DNA of 64,000 nt, taken from DASXHY01 sp035552155 (lineage in GTDB: Bacteria; Verrucomicrobiota; Verrucomicrobiia; Limisphaerales; DASXHY01). Within the stretch, counting starts at the first letter, position 1, and every line of letters starts with the position of its first letter. A model generated the notes under the pieces. That model made no database searches and was not told the DNA's origin. It saw only the letters and a list, made by a program, of their open reading frames with translations. Position numbers and translations under genes: made by a program. Positions 28,015 through 38,008 of this stretch are shown here, in pieces. The stretch is taken from positions 31,086 to 95,085 of the forward strand of contig DASZLX010000051.1 in the NCBI GenBank assembly GCA_035552155.1. The letters are read 5' to 3'.

Positions 28015-30123
28015 ATGTCCCTGATGCCTTTTGAAGAATTGACGTCTGTGCGGGTTCTCATCATTGATGACAACCCGACTGTTCACGATGCGTTCAAAGA
28101 AATCCTGGGGCAGCGTTCGCGAAATGATGAATTGGATGCGGATGAGGCGGTTTTGTTTGGCCCGGCGGCAACCGTGGAATCGGAGACGCCGGTGTTCGAG
28201 TTGGACCACGCCTTGTCCGGTCCGGAAGGCATTGAGAAAGTCCGAACCGCTTTGGCGGCGGAGCGTCCTTATCAGGTCGCGTTTGTGGATATCCGCATGC
28301 CGGGAATGGATGGCATGGAGACGATTGCGGAAGTCTGGAAGCTGGACGGCCGGATTCAAACGGTGATTTGCACCGCTTACGCGGACTATGAATGGGCTGA
28401 CCTCGCCAAACGATTTGGTCCCACCGATCGCCTGTTGGTGTTGAAGAAGCCGTTCCATAATATCGAGGCCATGCAGTTGGCCAGCACTCTGGGACGCAAA
28501 TGGTTTCTCGGAAAAGCCGCGGCCATCCAATTCGAGCAGATGGAAACGCTCGTCGCGCAACGCACACAGAAGTTGGTGGAATTTCATCGCCGCGAGCATC
28601 GGCAAATCCAGGAACTCGATCAAAGCAAGCTGCGCAGCCTGGTGCGGCTGGCCCGGGATTTTCGCGAACCGCTCACGCTGATCGTGAATCCGCTTGATGA
28701 AGCGGTGAATGGCCGGGCGCTGGCGGCGGCGGAATTGGCGGCCATGCAACGCCAGGGACAACGGCTGCTGCAATTGCTCGATCTGTCGCTGCTCATGCGG
28801 CGGATGGAGCCGGCGGAGCAACCACTGGAATGCCGTGACATCGAGCTGGTTTCGTTTACCCGCGGCCTGTTGCAGGGTTTTTCCGCGGTGGCCGCGGAAC
28901 GGCAGGTCCAATGGGATTTCTCGGCAAAGGGGGAACCGCTCACCGTTTGGACTGACCCGACGATCGTCGAGAAAGCGCTTTTCAACTTATTTTCGTACTC
29001 CCTGAAAACGGCACCAGCGTCCGGACGCATCGTGGTGCGGCTTCAACCGGTCGCGGATGAGGTTGGCATATCGGTCGCATTTGCCGGAGCAGAAGCATCG
29101 CCGATTCCCGCCGGTTTTGAAAACGAGGCCACACGCGTTGAGGACGTTTATCTTCTGCTGACCCGGGAGATGCTGAGTCTGGTGAAAGGAAAACTGGAGA
29201 TCGAATCATCCCCGGATCCGGCGGCGCCCAAAAACTCGCGACTGGAGATTCGTATCAGCCTTCCCGCTGCGCGTCCGGAAGGCGGCGTAGTGAGCGCTTG
29301 CGAGCCAGGCTCTGTGGCGGAGGCCAATGAAGAAAAAGAATCGCCCTTGTTGATGATGGTCGCGGCGAATACCGATCTGCGAAAGTTTATCCAGGACGGC
29401 TTCGAAGAGGGTTATCGCTGGATGGTGGTGCAGGATTACGCCGCCGCGCCCGCCGTGGCGCATGAACACGTGCCTGATTTGATTATTGCCGATTTCGATA
29501 TTCCGGGCGGCGATGCCCTCGCTTTTTGTGCGGCGTTAAAGAATCATCAACTCACCAGTCACATTCCCCTGGTCCTGCTCGGCGCTGGAATTTCGGACCA
29601 CACGCAACTGAAAGCTCTGGAAGCCGGAGTGGACGATTGTGTGATGAAGCCGTTCCGACTGGCTCTTTTAAAGGCGCGGGTGGCCAATCTTTTGGAAGCA
29701 CGGCGGAAATGGCATCGGCACTTTGCCGATGTGAACCCGACGCAACCCCGCGAACTGGCCGCGAATCAAATGGACGCGGAGTTTCTGCGGCGAGTGGTGA
29801 GCATCGTCGAGAAAAACCTGTCCGATTACGAATTCGACGTGAAAACACTGGCGCGGCTCCTGGCGGTGAGCCGGCGGCAATTGTTCCGCAAGTTCAAAGC
29901 CGTGGCCGGCTGCACCCCCAACGCGTTCATCCGGGATATCCGGTTGAAACACGCGGCTCAATTGCTGCAGGAAACCGGGTTGACCGTTTCCGAGATCATT
30001 TACGCGGTAGGGTTTTCCGATCCGAAATACTTTCGTGCGGTCTTTCGTGAGCGGTTTGGCGTTCTGCCCGGGGAATATGCCAAAGCGGCCAAACCGGGCC
30101 CGGGGCGGGCGGCGAGCCAATAA
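28015..30123 (+). CDS. REC - degenerate kinase core - REC - AraC response regulator
   Basis: A 702-residue cytoplasmic regulator starting 4 bp after the kinase stop. Domain 1 (about 5-160) is a receiver with LIIDDN and acceptor FVDIRMPGMDG (Asp92); a roughly 38-residue insertion precedes the Asp. Domain 2 (about 190-420) looks like a histidine-kinase core, but the expected HExRTPLTL box reads RDFREPLTL, with Arg214 where the phosphoacceptor His should be, and the ATPase N-box is degenerate (LFNLFSYSLKTAP). Domain 3 (about 440-570) is a second receiver (LIIADFDIPGGD, Asp493; conserved Lys in VMKPF). Domain 4 (about 595-702) is an AraC double HTH (LAVSRRQLFRKFKAVAG; EIIYAVGFSDPKYFRAVFRERFG). 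It resembles the cytoplasmic half of a Bacteroides-type hybrid two-component system with a dead kinase. Likely target: the adjacent mannosidase operon. Confidence 0.85.
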   Translation: MSLMPFEELTSVRVLIIDDNPTVHDAFKEILGQRSRNDELDADEAVLFGPAATVESETPVFELDHALSGPEGIEKVRTALAAERPYQVAFVDIRMPGMDGMETIAEVWKLDGRIQTVICTAYADYEWADLAKRFGPTDRLLVLKKPFHNIEAMQLASTLGRKWFLGKAAAIQFEQMETLVAQRTQKLVEFHRREHRQIQELDQSKLRSLVRLARDFREPLTLIVNPLDEAVNGRALAAAELAAMQRQGQRLLQLLDLSLLMRRMEPAEQPLECRDIELVSFTRGLLQGFSAVAAERQVQWDFSAKGEPLTVWTDPTIVEKALFNLFSYSLKTAPASGRIVVRLQPVADEVGISVAFAGAEASPIPAGFENEATRVEDVYLLLTREMLSLVKGKLEIESSPDPAAPKNSRLEIRISLPAARPEGGVVSACEPGSVAEANEEKESPLLMMVAANTDLRKFIQDGFEEGYRWMVVQDYAAAPAVAHEHVPDLIIADFDIPGGDALAFCAALKNHQLTSHIPLVLLGAGISDHTQLKALEAGVDDCVMKPFRLALLKARVANLLEARRKWHRHFADVNPTQPRELAANQMDAEFLRRVVSIVEKNLSDYEFDVKTLARLLAVSRRQLFRKFKAVAGCTPNAFIRDIRLKHAAQLLQETGLTVSEIIYAVGFSDPKYFRAVFRERFGVLPGEYAKAAKPGPGRAASQ

Positions 30124-30158
30124 TCCTGCCCGCATTAACGGGAAGTGGCACGAATCCC

Positions 30159-30425
30159 AAGGCTGACGCGGGGAGGCAACCTGCTAAGCTTCAAAATCCC
30201 ACGTGCGAAGACCGGCTCAACCGGCTTAACGAGCTCAAGTATTCAAGATGCTGTGGCTTAAAAAACAGCGCGTCTACCCATTTGTTATAGCGGCAAATGG
30301 GTAGACGCATTTTAATTTTGATGATTCTGATGTCAAACCCAATCTCAACGAAAGGTCATGCGGAAAACGAAAGGTCGTGCTGAAAGCGAAAAGGTCATGC
30401 TGAAAAATTAAGGATGCATCAGCGC
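30159..30425 (+). repeat. Dispersed palindromic repeat, copy 1
   Basis: This 267-bp gene-free stretch between two genes (most of the 376-bp gap at 30124-30499) is homologous to the interrupted repeat at 45852-46620 in the opposite orientation. Shared blocks: AGGCTGACGC, AACCTGC..AAGC, CGTGCGAA.ACCGG, CAAGTAT.CAAGATG.TGTGGCTTA, a 15-bp-arm inverted repeat, ATTTTAATT.TGATGATTCT, and GGATGC.TCAGC. It is bounded by perfect 13-bp direct repeats TGGCACGAATCCC (30146-30158 and 30426-30438), which could be a target duplication. Its ends form a short imperfect inverted repeat (GCTGACGC / GCATCAGC). Inside, a roughly 20-bp unit with AAAGGTC.TGC is tandemly triplicated (30351-30405). No protein is encoded. 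A non-autonomous element is the best interpretation. Confidence 0.65.
30270..30308. repeat. Inverted repeat with 15-bp perfect arms
   Basis: GCGTCTACCCATTTG (30270-30284) and its exact reverse complement (30294-30308) enclose a 9-nt loop. The counterpart at 46193-46230 has the same CTACCCATTTG core and a loop that is its near reverse complement, while the outermost bases of the two stems differ in a compensatory way (GCGT/ACGC versus GGCC/GGCC). Compensatory change implies that the folded form, not only the sequence, is maintained. Confidence 0.75.
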
Positions 30426-30499
30426 TGGCACGAATCCCCCGCCATTTTGGCACGGACAACCTGCGACGGCTTTGAAACAGGTCTGTTATCCTTGCCGGT

Positions 30500-31348
30500 A
30501 TGCCCCTATCTCTCCGCGATAAATCCGCCGGCGCTGGTGATTCGCCTGAGGCGCCTATTCTGTCCCACGGGAATCCTGGTTTCACGCTGATTGAATTGCT
30601 GGTGGTGATTGCCATCATCGCAATTCTGGCGGCGATGTTGCTGCCGGCCCTGGCCCGGGCCAAGGAAAGAGCCATGGCGGCGCGCTGCATGAACAACAAT
30701 CGCCAGATGATGCTCGGCTGGATCCTGTATGCTCATGAGTTTAGCGATGCAGTAGTCACTGACCTGGATGGTATCGCCGGCCGCCCAAACTGGATTGAAG
30801 GTAATTTTTCCACGCCGAGCAATGCCGACACCGATCCGCGGTATTACCTCGATAAAAGCCCGCTCATGCCTTACGTCGGCGGCAACCGGGATATTTGGCG
30901 CTGCCCGTCGGATCCCGTCCTGGAGGGCGGATTGCCGCGAATTCGCAGCAGTTCCATGAGCCAGGTATTTGACGTCGGCGCCTGGTTGCCCGCCGCGAAC
31001 TATTACACGTATGCAAAGTTAACCGGTGTTCAGGATCCTTCCGATACCTGGGTGTTCATCGAAGAGCATCCGAATAGCATCAACGATGGCGCCTTTGCGG
31101 TGACCATGTTTGACGCCACCTCGGGAGCCGGTTCGGCCGTCATCGTGGATTTCCCGGCCAGTTTTCACAATGGCGCCTGCGGCATGAGTTTTTCCGACGG
31201 ACACGCCGAAATCCATCGCTGGCTGGGGCATAATATCCGCAGGCCGGTTTTAACCGCGCCGGGCCGCCTCTTTCCCGCATCCACTCCCGCCGGTGATTCA
31301 GCCGGGGATATTCAATGGCTTTCCAGCGTCACCACCCGGCACAAATGA
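30500..31348 (+). CDS. Pseudopilin-like protein (prepilin N-cleavage motif, H-X9-DG tail)
   Basis: A 282-residue protein with the type IV prepilin signal GFTLIELLVVIAIIAILAAM beginning at about residue 28, after a polar leader, followed by ARAKERAMAARCMNNNRQM, typical of the verrucomicrobial/planctomycetal pseudopilin family. The C-terminal part has a textbook H-X9-DG signature: the His in SFHNGACGMSFSDGHAEIH is followed by nine residues and then DG. Predicted to be inserted in the inner membrane and cleaved by a prepilin peptidase. It lies 57 bp before the Ig/LamG protein gene on the same strand, so the two are probably co-transcribed, as are the beta-repeat protein and its pseudopilin at 8708. 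No other secretion genes are nearby. Confidence 0.87.
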   Translation: MPLSLRDKSAGAGDSPEAPILSHGNPGFTLIELLVVIAIIAILAAMLLPALARAKERAMAARCMNNNRQMMLGWILYAHEFSDAVVTDLDGIAGRPNWIEGNFSTPSNADTDPRYYLDKSPLMPYVGGNRDIWRCPSDPVLEGGLPRIRSSSMSQVFDVGAWLPAANYYTYAKLTGVQDPSDTWVFIEEHPNSINDGAFAVTMFDATSGAGSAVIVDFPASFHNGACGMSFSDGHAEIHRWLGHNIRRPVLTAPGRLFPASTPAGDSAGDIQWLSSVTTRHK

Positions 31349-31405
31349 TCCTGGCAGTTCCTGATTTCAATGTTTCCAATCTGAAAACCCGACCCAAACA
31401 CACCT

Positions 31406-34400
31406 ATGAACAATAAACAAAAGCTCGCAGCCGCTTCGACGTCCTTGTTGGCGGCGGGAATGGCGCACGGCTCCATCGTCTATTCCGGGCCGATTAATAC
31501 CGACCTCTCCGGCTCGTCCGCCTACATGGTGGATCTCGATGGGGACTTTACCATTGATTATACCGTTCGTTTCGACGGTGCGAGCGGTAACAATCAGCTA
31601 AAGCCTTTCGTCGATGCCCGCAGTTCCGGCAATGCGAATGCCTGGATATTGTCCAAGGCGAATGGAGGCGCTCCGTTGACGTTGTTCGGCACCAATATCG
31701 ATTCAAACTACGCCACGACTTTTCCCACAAACAAGGTGGGTTATCTGTATGAACAATACAACAACAACACGGTAGTCGGTGATTGGCCCTCCACCGCGGA
31801 TACCGAGGGTTATGTCGGGGTGGCGCTTACCGACGGCGTGACGACCACGAATTACGGTTGGATTCATTTGATTTACAAAGCGTCGGACCCGAACACCAAA
31901 ACCCTGGAGGTGGTGGATTATGCCTACGAAACCGATAACAATACTCCCATTATCGCCGGCGCGATTGCGACCCCCGGTGCGCCGCTGATTTATAAAAACC
32001 CGCCTTCACAAACGGTAGGCGCTGGCTCGTCCGCGCAAATGCAGGTGGTGGCATTGGCTGATCCGGCGCCCACCTACCAATGGCAGGCAGGAGCGGTCGG
32101 CAGCGGCGTCTACACCAACCTGAACGACAACGGGCATTTTTCCGGCACTGCCACGCCCACTTTGAACATTGGCACCGCCGTCCCGGCCGATGCCGGGGAT
32201 TATATCGTCATCGTCAGCAACAATCTCGGCTCCGTGACGAATTCGCCGCCCGCCACGCTGACGGTGCAAACGGCTGTGCTGAGCGGGCCGACACCGACAC
32301 AAGAGCAGTTGTTCGCGGGACAAACAGCCCGGTTCAACATTCAAGTGGTCTCCGGGAATTCACCGACTTTCCAATGGCGAAAGGACGGTGCCACCCTGTC
32401 TGATAATGTAAACACCTCGGGATCGACCAGTTCAAATCTGGTAATTAGTTCTCTCGCGGCGGGCAATTCCGGAAATTACGATGTCGTGGTCGGCACGACT
32501 TACGGCGCGGTGACCAGTTCGATCGCGCCACTCACAGTCATTCCCACCAGCGGCGAAGCTTTTGAATCATCGATGCTGGCACTCAGCCCGGTCAGTTACT
32601 ATCGGCTGAATGAAACCACTGATCCGAGTTCGGGAACCGCAGTGGCGTGGGACAACACTGGCGGCAATAACGGGATTTACGGCACCGCGGTTCAGAATGG
32701 CAGCAGTGGTACGGCCGGTCCGCGTCCGGATTCCGGATTCCCGGGATTTGGCAGCGCCAACTATTCCGTGGTCACGATTGCGAATACGCCTAATTCGGAT
32801 GTGAAAGTCGCTCCCTGGAATCTGAACACGAATACCGTCACCATGACGGCGTGGATTTATCCTCAGGGACCGCAGGTGGGCGGGGCGGGCGTCGTCTATA
32901 CGCGCAGTACCAACAACATGGTTTGCGGCATGGCCTATTACGATACTTTCGGCGGTACCAATTGGACGCTGGGTTACAATTGGAACGATCAAAGTTTCGC
33001 CTACTTCTGGCGTTCGGGATTGAATGTGCCGCAAAACGAGTGGTCACTCGTGGCGGTCGTCATTTCGCCGACCAATGCCATCATGTATTCCTTCCACGAT
33101 AATCAGATGGATACGGCAACGAATACGGCGACGCACGCGGTGCAGAGTTTCAACGACGTCATTTACATCGGCGACGACCCGCAGGGCAGTCCCGGCAGCC
33201 ATAACTTCAATGGTAACATCGATGAAGTGGCGGCGTTCAATCGTTCACTCTCCAGCACCGATCTGCAGAGCATTTATTTCGCGGCGGCCGGCATTGCGGG
33301 CTTCCCGCCGCGCCTCACTCTGCAGCCGGTGTCCGCGGAAGTCTTCACCAACGGCACGGCGCATTTTGTGACTGCGGCTGACGGCTCGCAGCCGTTGACG
33401 TATCTATGGAAAGGCGGTGCCAGCGGCAGTGGCGTCTTTACGAATCTGACCAGCGCGGCCAATTCGCCCATTTTGGCGATTCAGAATGTGGCCGCCGGCA
33501 ATGCGGGGGATTATGTCCTGGTCGTCACGAATGCCGGGGGCGCGGTGACCAGCTCCGTGGTCTCGCTCAGCCTCGTGCCGCGCTCGGGAGAGTATTACGA
33601 ATCCACCGTCCTCGGCCTCGGCGGACTGGCGGCGTATTATAAGCTCGACGAAACCGCCAATCCCGCCAATGGCGGCGTGCTCGCCTGGGATTATTTTGGC
33701 GGATACACCGGCGTCTACGGGACCAATGTGCTGAACGGCTTCGATGGAGTTGCCGGCCCGCGTCCGGCCGACGGTTTCCTCGGCTTCAGCTCCACCAATT
33801 CGGCCATCCTGCTCTCGGAGACCAATGACTCGGCGATCACGCTGCCGCCGCTGAATCTGAACACCAATGCGCTCACGATCACGGCCTGGATCAATCCCAC
33901 GAATCCACCGCAGCAATTCGACGGGATTGTTTTCTGTCGTGGTTCGGGAACCATGGTGGCGGGATTGGATTTCACCCAAACCAACAGCGCCGGCCAGGTG
34001 TGTCTCGGCTATCATTGGAACGATGCGCCGGATACCTATGGCTGGGTCTCGGGACTCGTGCCGCCGACCAACCAGTGGTCATTTGTGGCGCTGGTGATTG
34101 ATCCCGTCACGACCAACGCGACGATCTGGCTGATGAATACCAATGGCACGAGTTCGGCGTCGAACTTCACCACGAACAACCTGGCGGTGCAGGCGTTCGA
34201 TGCGCCGACATTAATCGGCGAGGACAGCCGGCTCGGCTCGAGCCTGGTCTTCAGCGGTTCCATCGACAACGTCGCGATTTTTGCGAGCGCCCTGACCGCG
34301 GCTCAAATCCAGCAACTCTATACTGGCGCAACCGGCACGAGCACGACGCTCACCGTGACGCATAATGGCTCGAACGTGCAACTATCGTGGCCGTTCGGCA

Positions 34401-34513
34401 CTCTATTGGAATCCACCAGCCTCACCGGCCCGTGGACGACTAATTCGGCGATGTCGCCTTATCAGTTCGCGCCGGCGTCACCGCAGAAGTTCTATCGTGT
34501 CATCATTCGCTGA
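31406..34513 (+). CDS. Secreted Ig-like/LamG modular protein
   Basis: A 1035-residue secreted protein. A signal peptide (LAAASTSLLAAGMAHGS) is followed by an N-terminal beta domain (to about 190). Ig-like domains follow: PPSQTVGAGSSAQMQVVALA...YQWQ at about 198-290, another near 295-385 and a third near 630-720. Two LamG/concanavalin-like domains start SPVSYYRLNETTDPSSGTAV (about 395-625) and GLAAYYKLDETANPANGGVL (about 735-960). The Ig-LamG unit is internally duplicated. A C-terminal tail (WPFGTLLESTSLTGPWTTNS...FYRVIIR) is shared with the protein at 48994. Likely an extracellular or surface carbohydrate-binding/adhesion protein; no catalytic domain is recognised. A pseudopilin gene precedes it. 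Confidence 0.82.
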   Translation: MNNKQKLAAASTSLLAAGMAHGSIVYSGPINTDLSGSSAYMVDLDGDFTIDYTVRFDGASGNNQLKPFVDARSSGNANAWILSKANGGAPLTLFGTNIDSNYATTFPTNKVGYLYEQYNNNTVVGDWPSTADTEGYVGVALTDGVTTTNYGWIHLIYKASDPNTKTLEVVDYAYETDNNTPIIAGAIATPGAPLIYKNPPSQTVGAGSSAQMQVVALADPAPTYQWQAGAVGSGVYTNLNDNGHFSGTATPTLNIGTAVPADAGDYIVIVSNNLGSVTNSPPATLTVQTAVLSGPTPTQEQLFAGQTARFNIQVVSGNSPTFQWRKDGATLSDNVNTSGSTSSNLVISSLAAGNSGNYDVVVGTTYGAVTSSIAPLTVIPTSGEAFESSMLALSPVSYYRLNETTDPSSGTAVAWDNTGGNNGIYGTAVQNGSSGTAGPRPDSGFPGFGSANYSVVTIANTPNSDVKVAPWNLNTNTVTMTAWIYPQGPQVGGAGVVYTRSTNNMVCGMAYYDTFGGTNWTLGYNWNDQSFAYFWRSGLNVPQNEWSLVAVVISPTNAIMYSFHDNQMDTATNTATHAVQSFNDVIYIGDDPQGSPGSHNFNGNIDEVAAFNRSLSSTDLQSIYFAAAGIAGFPPRLTLQPVSAEVFTNGTAHFVTAADGSQPLTYLWKGGASGSGVFTNLTSAANSPILAIQNVAAGNAGDYVLVVTNAGGAVTSSVVSLSLVPRSGEYYESTVLGLGGLAAYYKLDETANPANGGVLAWDYFGGYTGVYGTNVLNGFDGVAGPRPADGFLGFSSTNSAILLSETNDSAITLPPLNLNTNALTITAWINPTNPPQQFDGIVFCRGSGTMVAGLDFTQTNSAGQVCLGYHWNDAPDTYGWVSGLVPPTNQWSFVALVIDPVTTNATIWLMNTNGTSSASNFTTNNLAVQAFDAPTLIGEDSRLGSSLVFSGSIDNVAIFASALTAAQIQQLYTGATGTSTTLTVTHNGSNVQLSWPFGTLLESTSLTGPWTTNSAMSPYQFAPASPQKFYRVIIR

Positions 34514-34528
34514 TTAAATCTGGAATTG

Positions 34529-34562
34529 GGCGGCGGGTTTTCGAGAGCGAGAACCCGCCGCC
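34529..34562 (+). terminator. Strong GC hairpin after the Ig/LamG gene
   Basis: GGCGGCGGGTT (34529-34539) and AACCCGCCGCC (34552-34562) form a perfect 11-bp stem with a 12-nt loop, 16 bp after the Ig/LamG stop and just before the broken GH2 gene. There is no T-tract after it, so it may act as a factor-assisted or weak terminator, or shape the leader of the next gene. Confidence 0.5.
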
Positions 34563-34595
34563 TTGGCAAAAGGGGGCTTTATCAGTCCAGACCGA

Positions 34596-37500
34596 ATGAG
34601 ACGTAACCTCGCGATGACCCGGGTTTCCCGCCTGATTCGATCAACGTTCCTGACAGCAGCGCTTGCGATTGGCAGTGTGGCTTTCGCCATGCCGGAAACC
34701 GTGGTGCTGACGAATGGCTGGAGGCTGGCCCGCTCCCCAGACGTTTCGCAGCCGCCGGCAGAGATTTCGCAAATCGACTATAGCGATGCCTCCTGGATTC
34801 CAGCCGTGGTGCCGGGGACGGCGCTGACCAGTTACGAAAAAGCGGGGTTGATTCCCGATCCTTATTTCGGCCTCAACATGGCCAGGCTTTCGCAGTCGTT
34901 TTACAACACCAATTACTGGTATCGGGACAAATTTCTGGCGCCCGCCAGTTTGGCCGGCCAGAAAGTCTGGCTGAATTTTGACGGCATCAATTGGAAAGCG
35001 GATATTTTCCTGAACGGATCTTTCGTAGGGCGCATCAACGGCCCGTTCATCCGGGGAAAATTCGATGTGACCGGCCTCATCAATCCCGGCGCGACCAACG
35101 CACTGGCAGTTTTAATTCATTGGTCCAACGCGACGGTCTGGGATGCGCCGACCTTCATTTGCAGTGAGAGCTGGGATTTCATGCCAGCGATTCCCGGCCG
35201 GAACGTCGGGATTTACGAGAATGTTTATCTGAGCAGTTCGGGGCCGGTCACCATCGTCGATCCCTTCGTGACCACCGACCTGCCGTTGCCGGCAACCTCG
35301 CCCGCGACTGTGACGTTGAAAGTGGATTTGACCAATTCATTCCTCCGCCGAGGTGAAAGGCGTGCTGAAGGGAACGATTGAACCGGAGGGGATTCAATTC
35401 TCCCAAACGGTGGCCGTTCCGGCCGGAGCCGGTCTCAGTGTCACCTGCGCGCCGCCGGTTTTTTCGCAACTGTCGATTACCAACCCGGCGTTGTGGTGGC
35501 CGAACGGCTACGGCCCGCAGAATCTTCATACGATGAAGGTGACGTTTGAAAGCGCCGCCGGTGTCAGCGATGCCCAGTCTTTCACTTTTGGCATTCGCAA
35601 ATTCAGTTATGACACTAATGGCCATGACCTTTATCTTTCGGTCAATGGCCAGCGGGTCATGTGCAAGGGCGGCAATTGGGGAATACCGGACGCGATGTTG
35701 AAATATACTCCGCAGCAAATGGACGACGCGGTGCGCCTGCACAAGGAGATGAACTTCACAATGATTCGTTGCTGGCACGGCAACAACGATTTCAAATCGT
35801 TTTACGATGCCTGCGACCGTTACGGGATCCTGGTGTGGGACGAATGGTGGTTGAACGGCTCGCAGGTCGGAATCGTTCCCAACGACGTGCCGATGTTCAA
35901 CCGCAATGCGATCGATAAGATTAAACGGTTGCGCAATCATCCCAGCCTGGCCGTCTGGTGCGGTGAAAATGAAGCGGTGCCGCCCGCGGTGATTAACAAC
36001 GTGCTGAAATTCGCTTGCGCTTCGTTGGACGGCACGCGGATCTACGTGGAAGCGTCGAATGCGGGTCCGGTGCACGGCGGCGTTACTTATTCGCTGCAAG
36101 ACCCGGCGTGGTATTACGGCAAGGCGACTGGCTTCACAACCGAGATTGGTTCGCCGTGCATTCCTCCCGTCGAATCGATGCGGGCCATGATACCGGAAGC
36201 GAGCCTGTGGCCGATAGGCAACACCAACTGGGAATATCACGATTGGGACACCGACATCGGCAACAAGGGGCTGGGCCAGTATATCGATGCGGTGAACAAT
36301 CGATACGGGCCGGCCACGGGGATTGATGATTTCTGCCGCAAGGCGCAGTTGCTGAATTTCGAGACGTTCCGCGCAATCTTCGAAGCGTGGAATTCGCGGC
36401 TGTGGAATGATTGCGGGGGTGTGCTGTTGTGGATGAGCCATCAGGCCTGGCCTTCCACCATTTGGCAGACCTTTGATCACTCCTTCGAACTGGGAGGCGC
36501 TTTTTTCGGATGCAAAGTGGCTTGCGAGCCGATTCACATCCAGTGGAATTATGACGACGCAAAAATCCGGCTCATCAACAATACCTCCAATACCCTGACG
36601 GGACTGACTGCCGAGGTCCAGGTATTCAACCTGGATGGCACGGTGAAATATGAAACCAATCTGAACGGATTATCCCTGCCGGCGGAAAGCGCGGTGATTT
36701 GCGGTTCCGTGCTCGGGGGCAATAACCTTGCCATGGGCCGGCCAGCTCATGCGTCATCGACCGTGGGCGTCAACGCCGCCAACCATGCCTTTGATGGCAA
36801 TATCGGGACGCGCTGGGAAGGCCAGTATTCGGATCCGCAATGGATTTATGTGGACCTTGGCTCCGTGCGCAGCGTGGACACCGTGGCTCTGCATTGGGAA
36901 GATGCTTACGGAAAGGCGTATCGCATTCAGGTTTCCACGGACGCGACGACGTGGAGCGATGTGTTTTCCACCACGACCGGCAAAGGCGGTTATGAGTTGG
37001 TGACTTTCGCGGCCACACCGGCCCGCTATGTGCGGCTGTACGGAACGCGGCGTGGCACGGCCTGGGGTTACTCGCTCTGGGAATTCAACGTTTACGAAAC
37101 CGGCACCTATCTCAATGGCATTTCCGGACTCTCGAGCGTCCAGTTTTTACGGCTCAAACTGAAGGATGCCTCGGGCAAGCTTCTCTCCGAGAATTTTTAT
37201 TGGCGCGGAAACACTCCGCTATCTTACGGCGCGCTGGCGACCCTGCCGACCATCAATCCGTCGGCGTATTCAAGTTCCATTGACGACGGCGTAACGACTC
37301 GTGTGGCCGTGACGATACAAAACTCCGGCGAAGGCGTTGCGGCGGCGGCGCGTTTGAAACTGGTCCGGCGTCAATCCGGCGCGCGGGTGCTGCCGGTTTT
37401 CTACGATGCCAATTATTTTTTCCTGATGCCGCACGAAACGAAAACCGTCTCATTTGAATTTCGCGATTCCGATCTGGCCGGTGAAACGCCGCAGTTGATG

Positions 37501-37971
37501 CTTGAAGGCTTGAACATCATGCCGATGGATGTGCCGTTCGGAAGCGGTCCGGACCTCGTGCTGAAAAAATCTGTTTCCGCCAGTTCGTCGGAAAACACGA
37601 ATCTCGCGCCGGAAAATGCGCTGGATGGAAGCGGTTCCACGCGGTGGTCCAGCAGTTATTCGGACCCGCAGTGGATTACCGTGGATCTCGGATCCGTCCG
37701 GGGAATCAATCGCGTGCGATTAAAATGGGAGGCGGCTTACGGCAAGAGTTACCAGGTTCGTGTTTCTTCGGACGGCGCGGCCTGGACCACGGTTTACCGC
37801 ACTACCGAGGGACGCGGCGGATTGGACGATATTGCCTTCACACCGGTAAACGCGCGCTATGTGGAGATGTACGGCACCGAGCGGGCCACGATGTTCGGTT
37901 ATTCGCTCTACGAGTTCGAGGTGTACGCTCCCGCTCACCATTCGGCCGGCACGCCGCTGGCGGAATTCTGA
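34596..37971 (+). pseudogene. GH2 (exo-beta-glucosaminidase/mannosidase-like) with two discoidin domains, broken by a single-base frameshift
   Basis: Two overlapping readings form one GH2 protein of about 1120 residues. The first (to a stop at 35381) has a signal peptide and the sugar-binding jelly-roll: WIPAVVPGTALTSYEKAG, YWYRDKF, WLNFDGINWKADIFLNG. The second (open to 37971) continues with NPALWWPNGYGPQNLH, acid/base motif VWCGENE, nucleophile motif FTTEIGSP, then two F5/8-type discoidin domains (nt about 36720-37110 and 37560-37960). Removing one T at about 35340 joins VDLTNS to SSAEVKGVLKGTIEPEG without loss, restoring a normal domain 2. All catalytic motifs are intact, so the shift is recent, a sequencing error, or a programmed event. 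The ATG at 34596 best fits the signal peptide. GH43 and esterase genes follow. Exo-glucosaminidase-like subfamily is inferred. Confidence 0.82.
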
Positions 37972-38008
37972 TGTGGCAAAAAGTAGGAAAGAAATACATC
38001 CTTCGCCC

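Noticed and set aside
35353..37971. Treating the second half of the broken GH2 as an independent gene
   Set aside because: It starts inside domain 2 without a signal peptide; the upstream frame supplies exactly the missing N-terminal domain after one-base correction.
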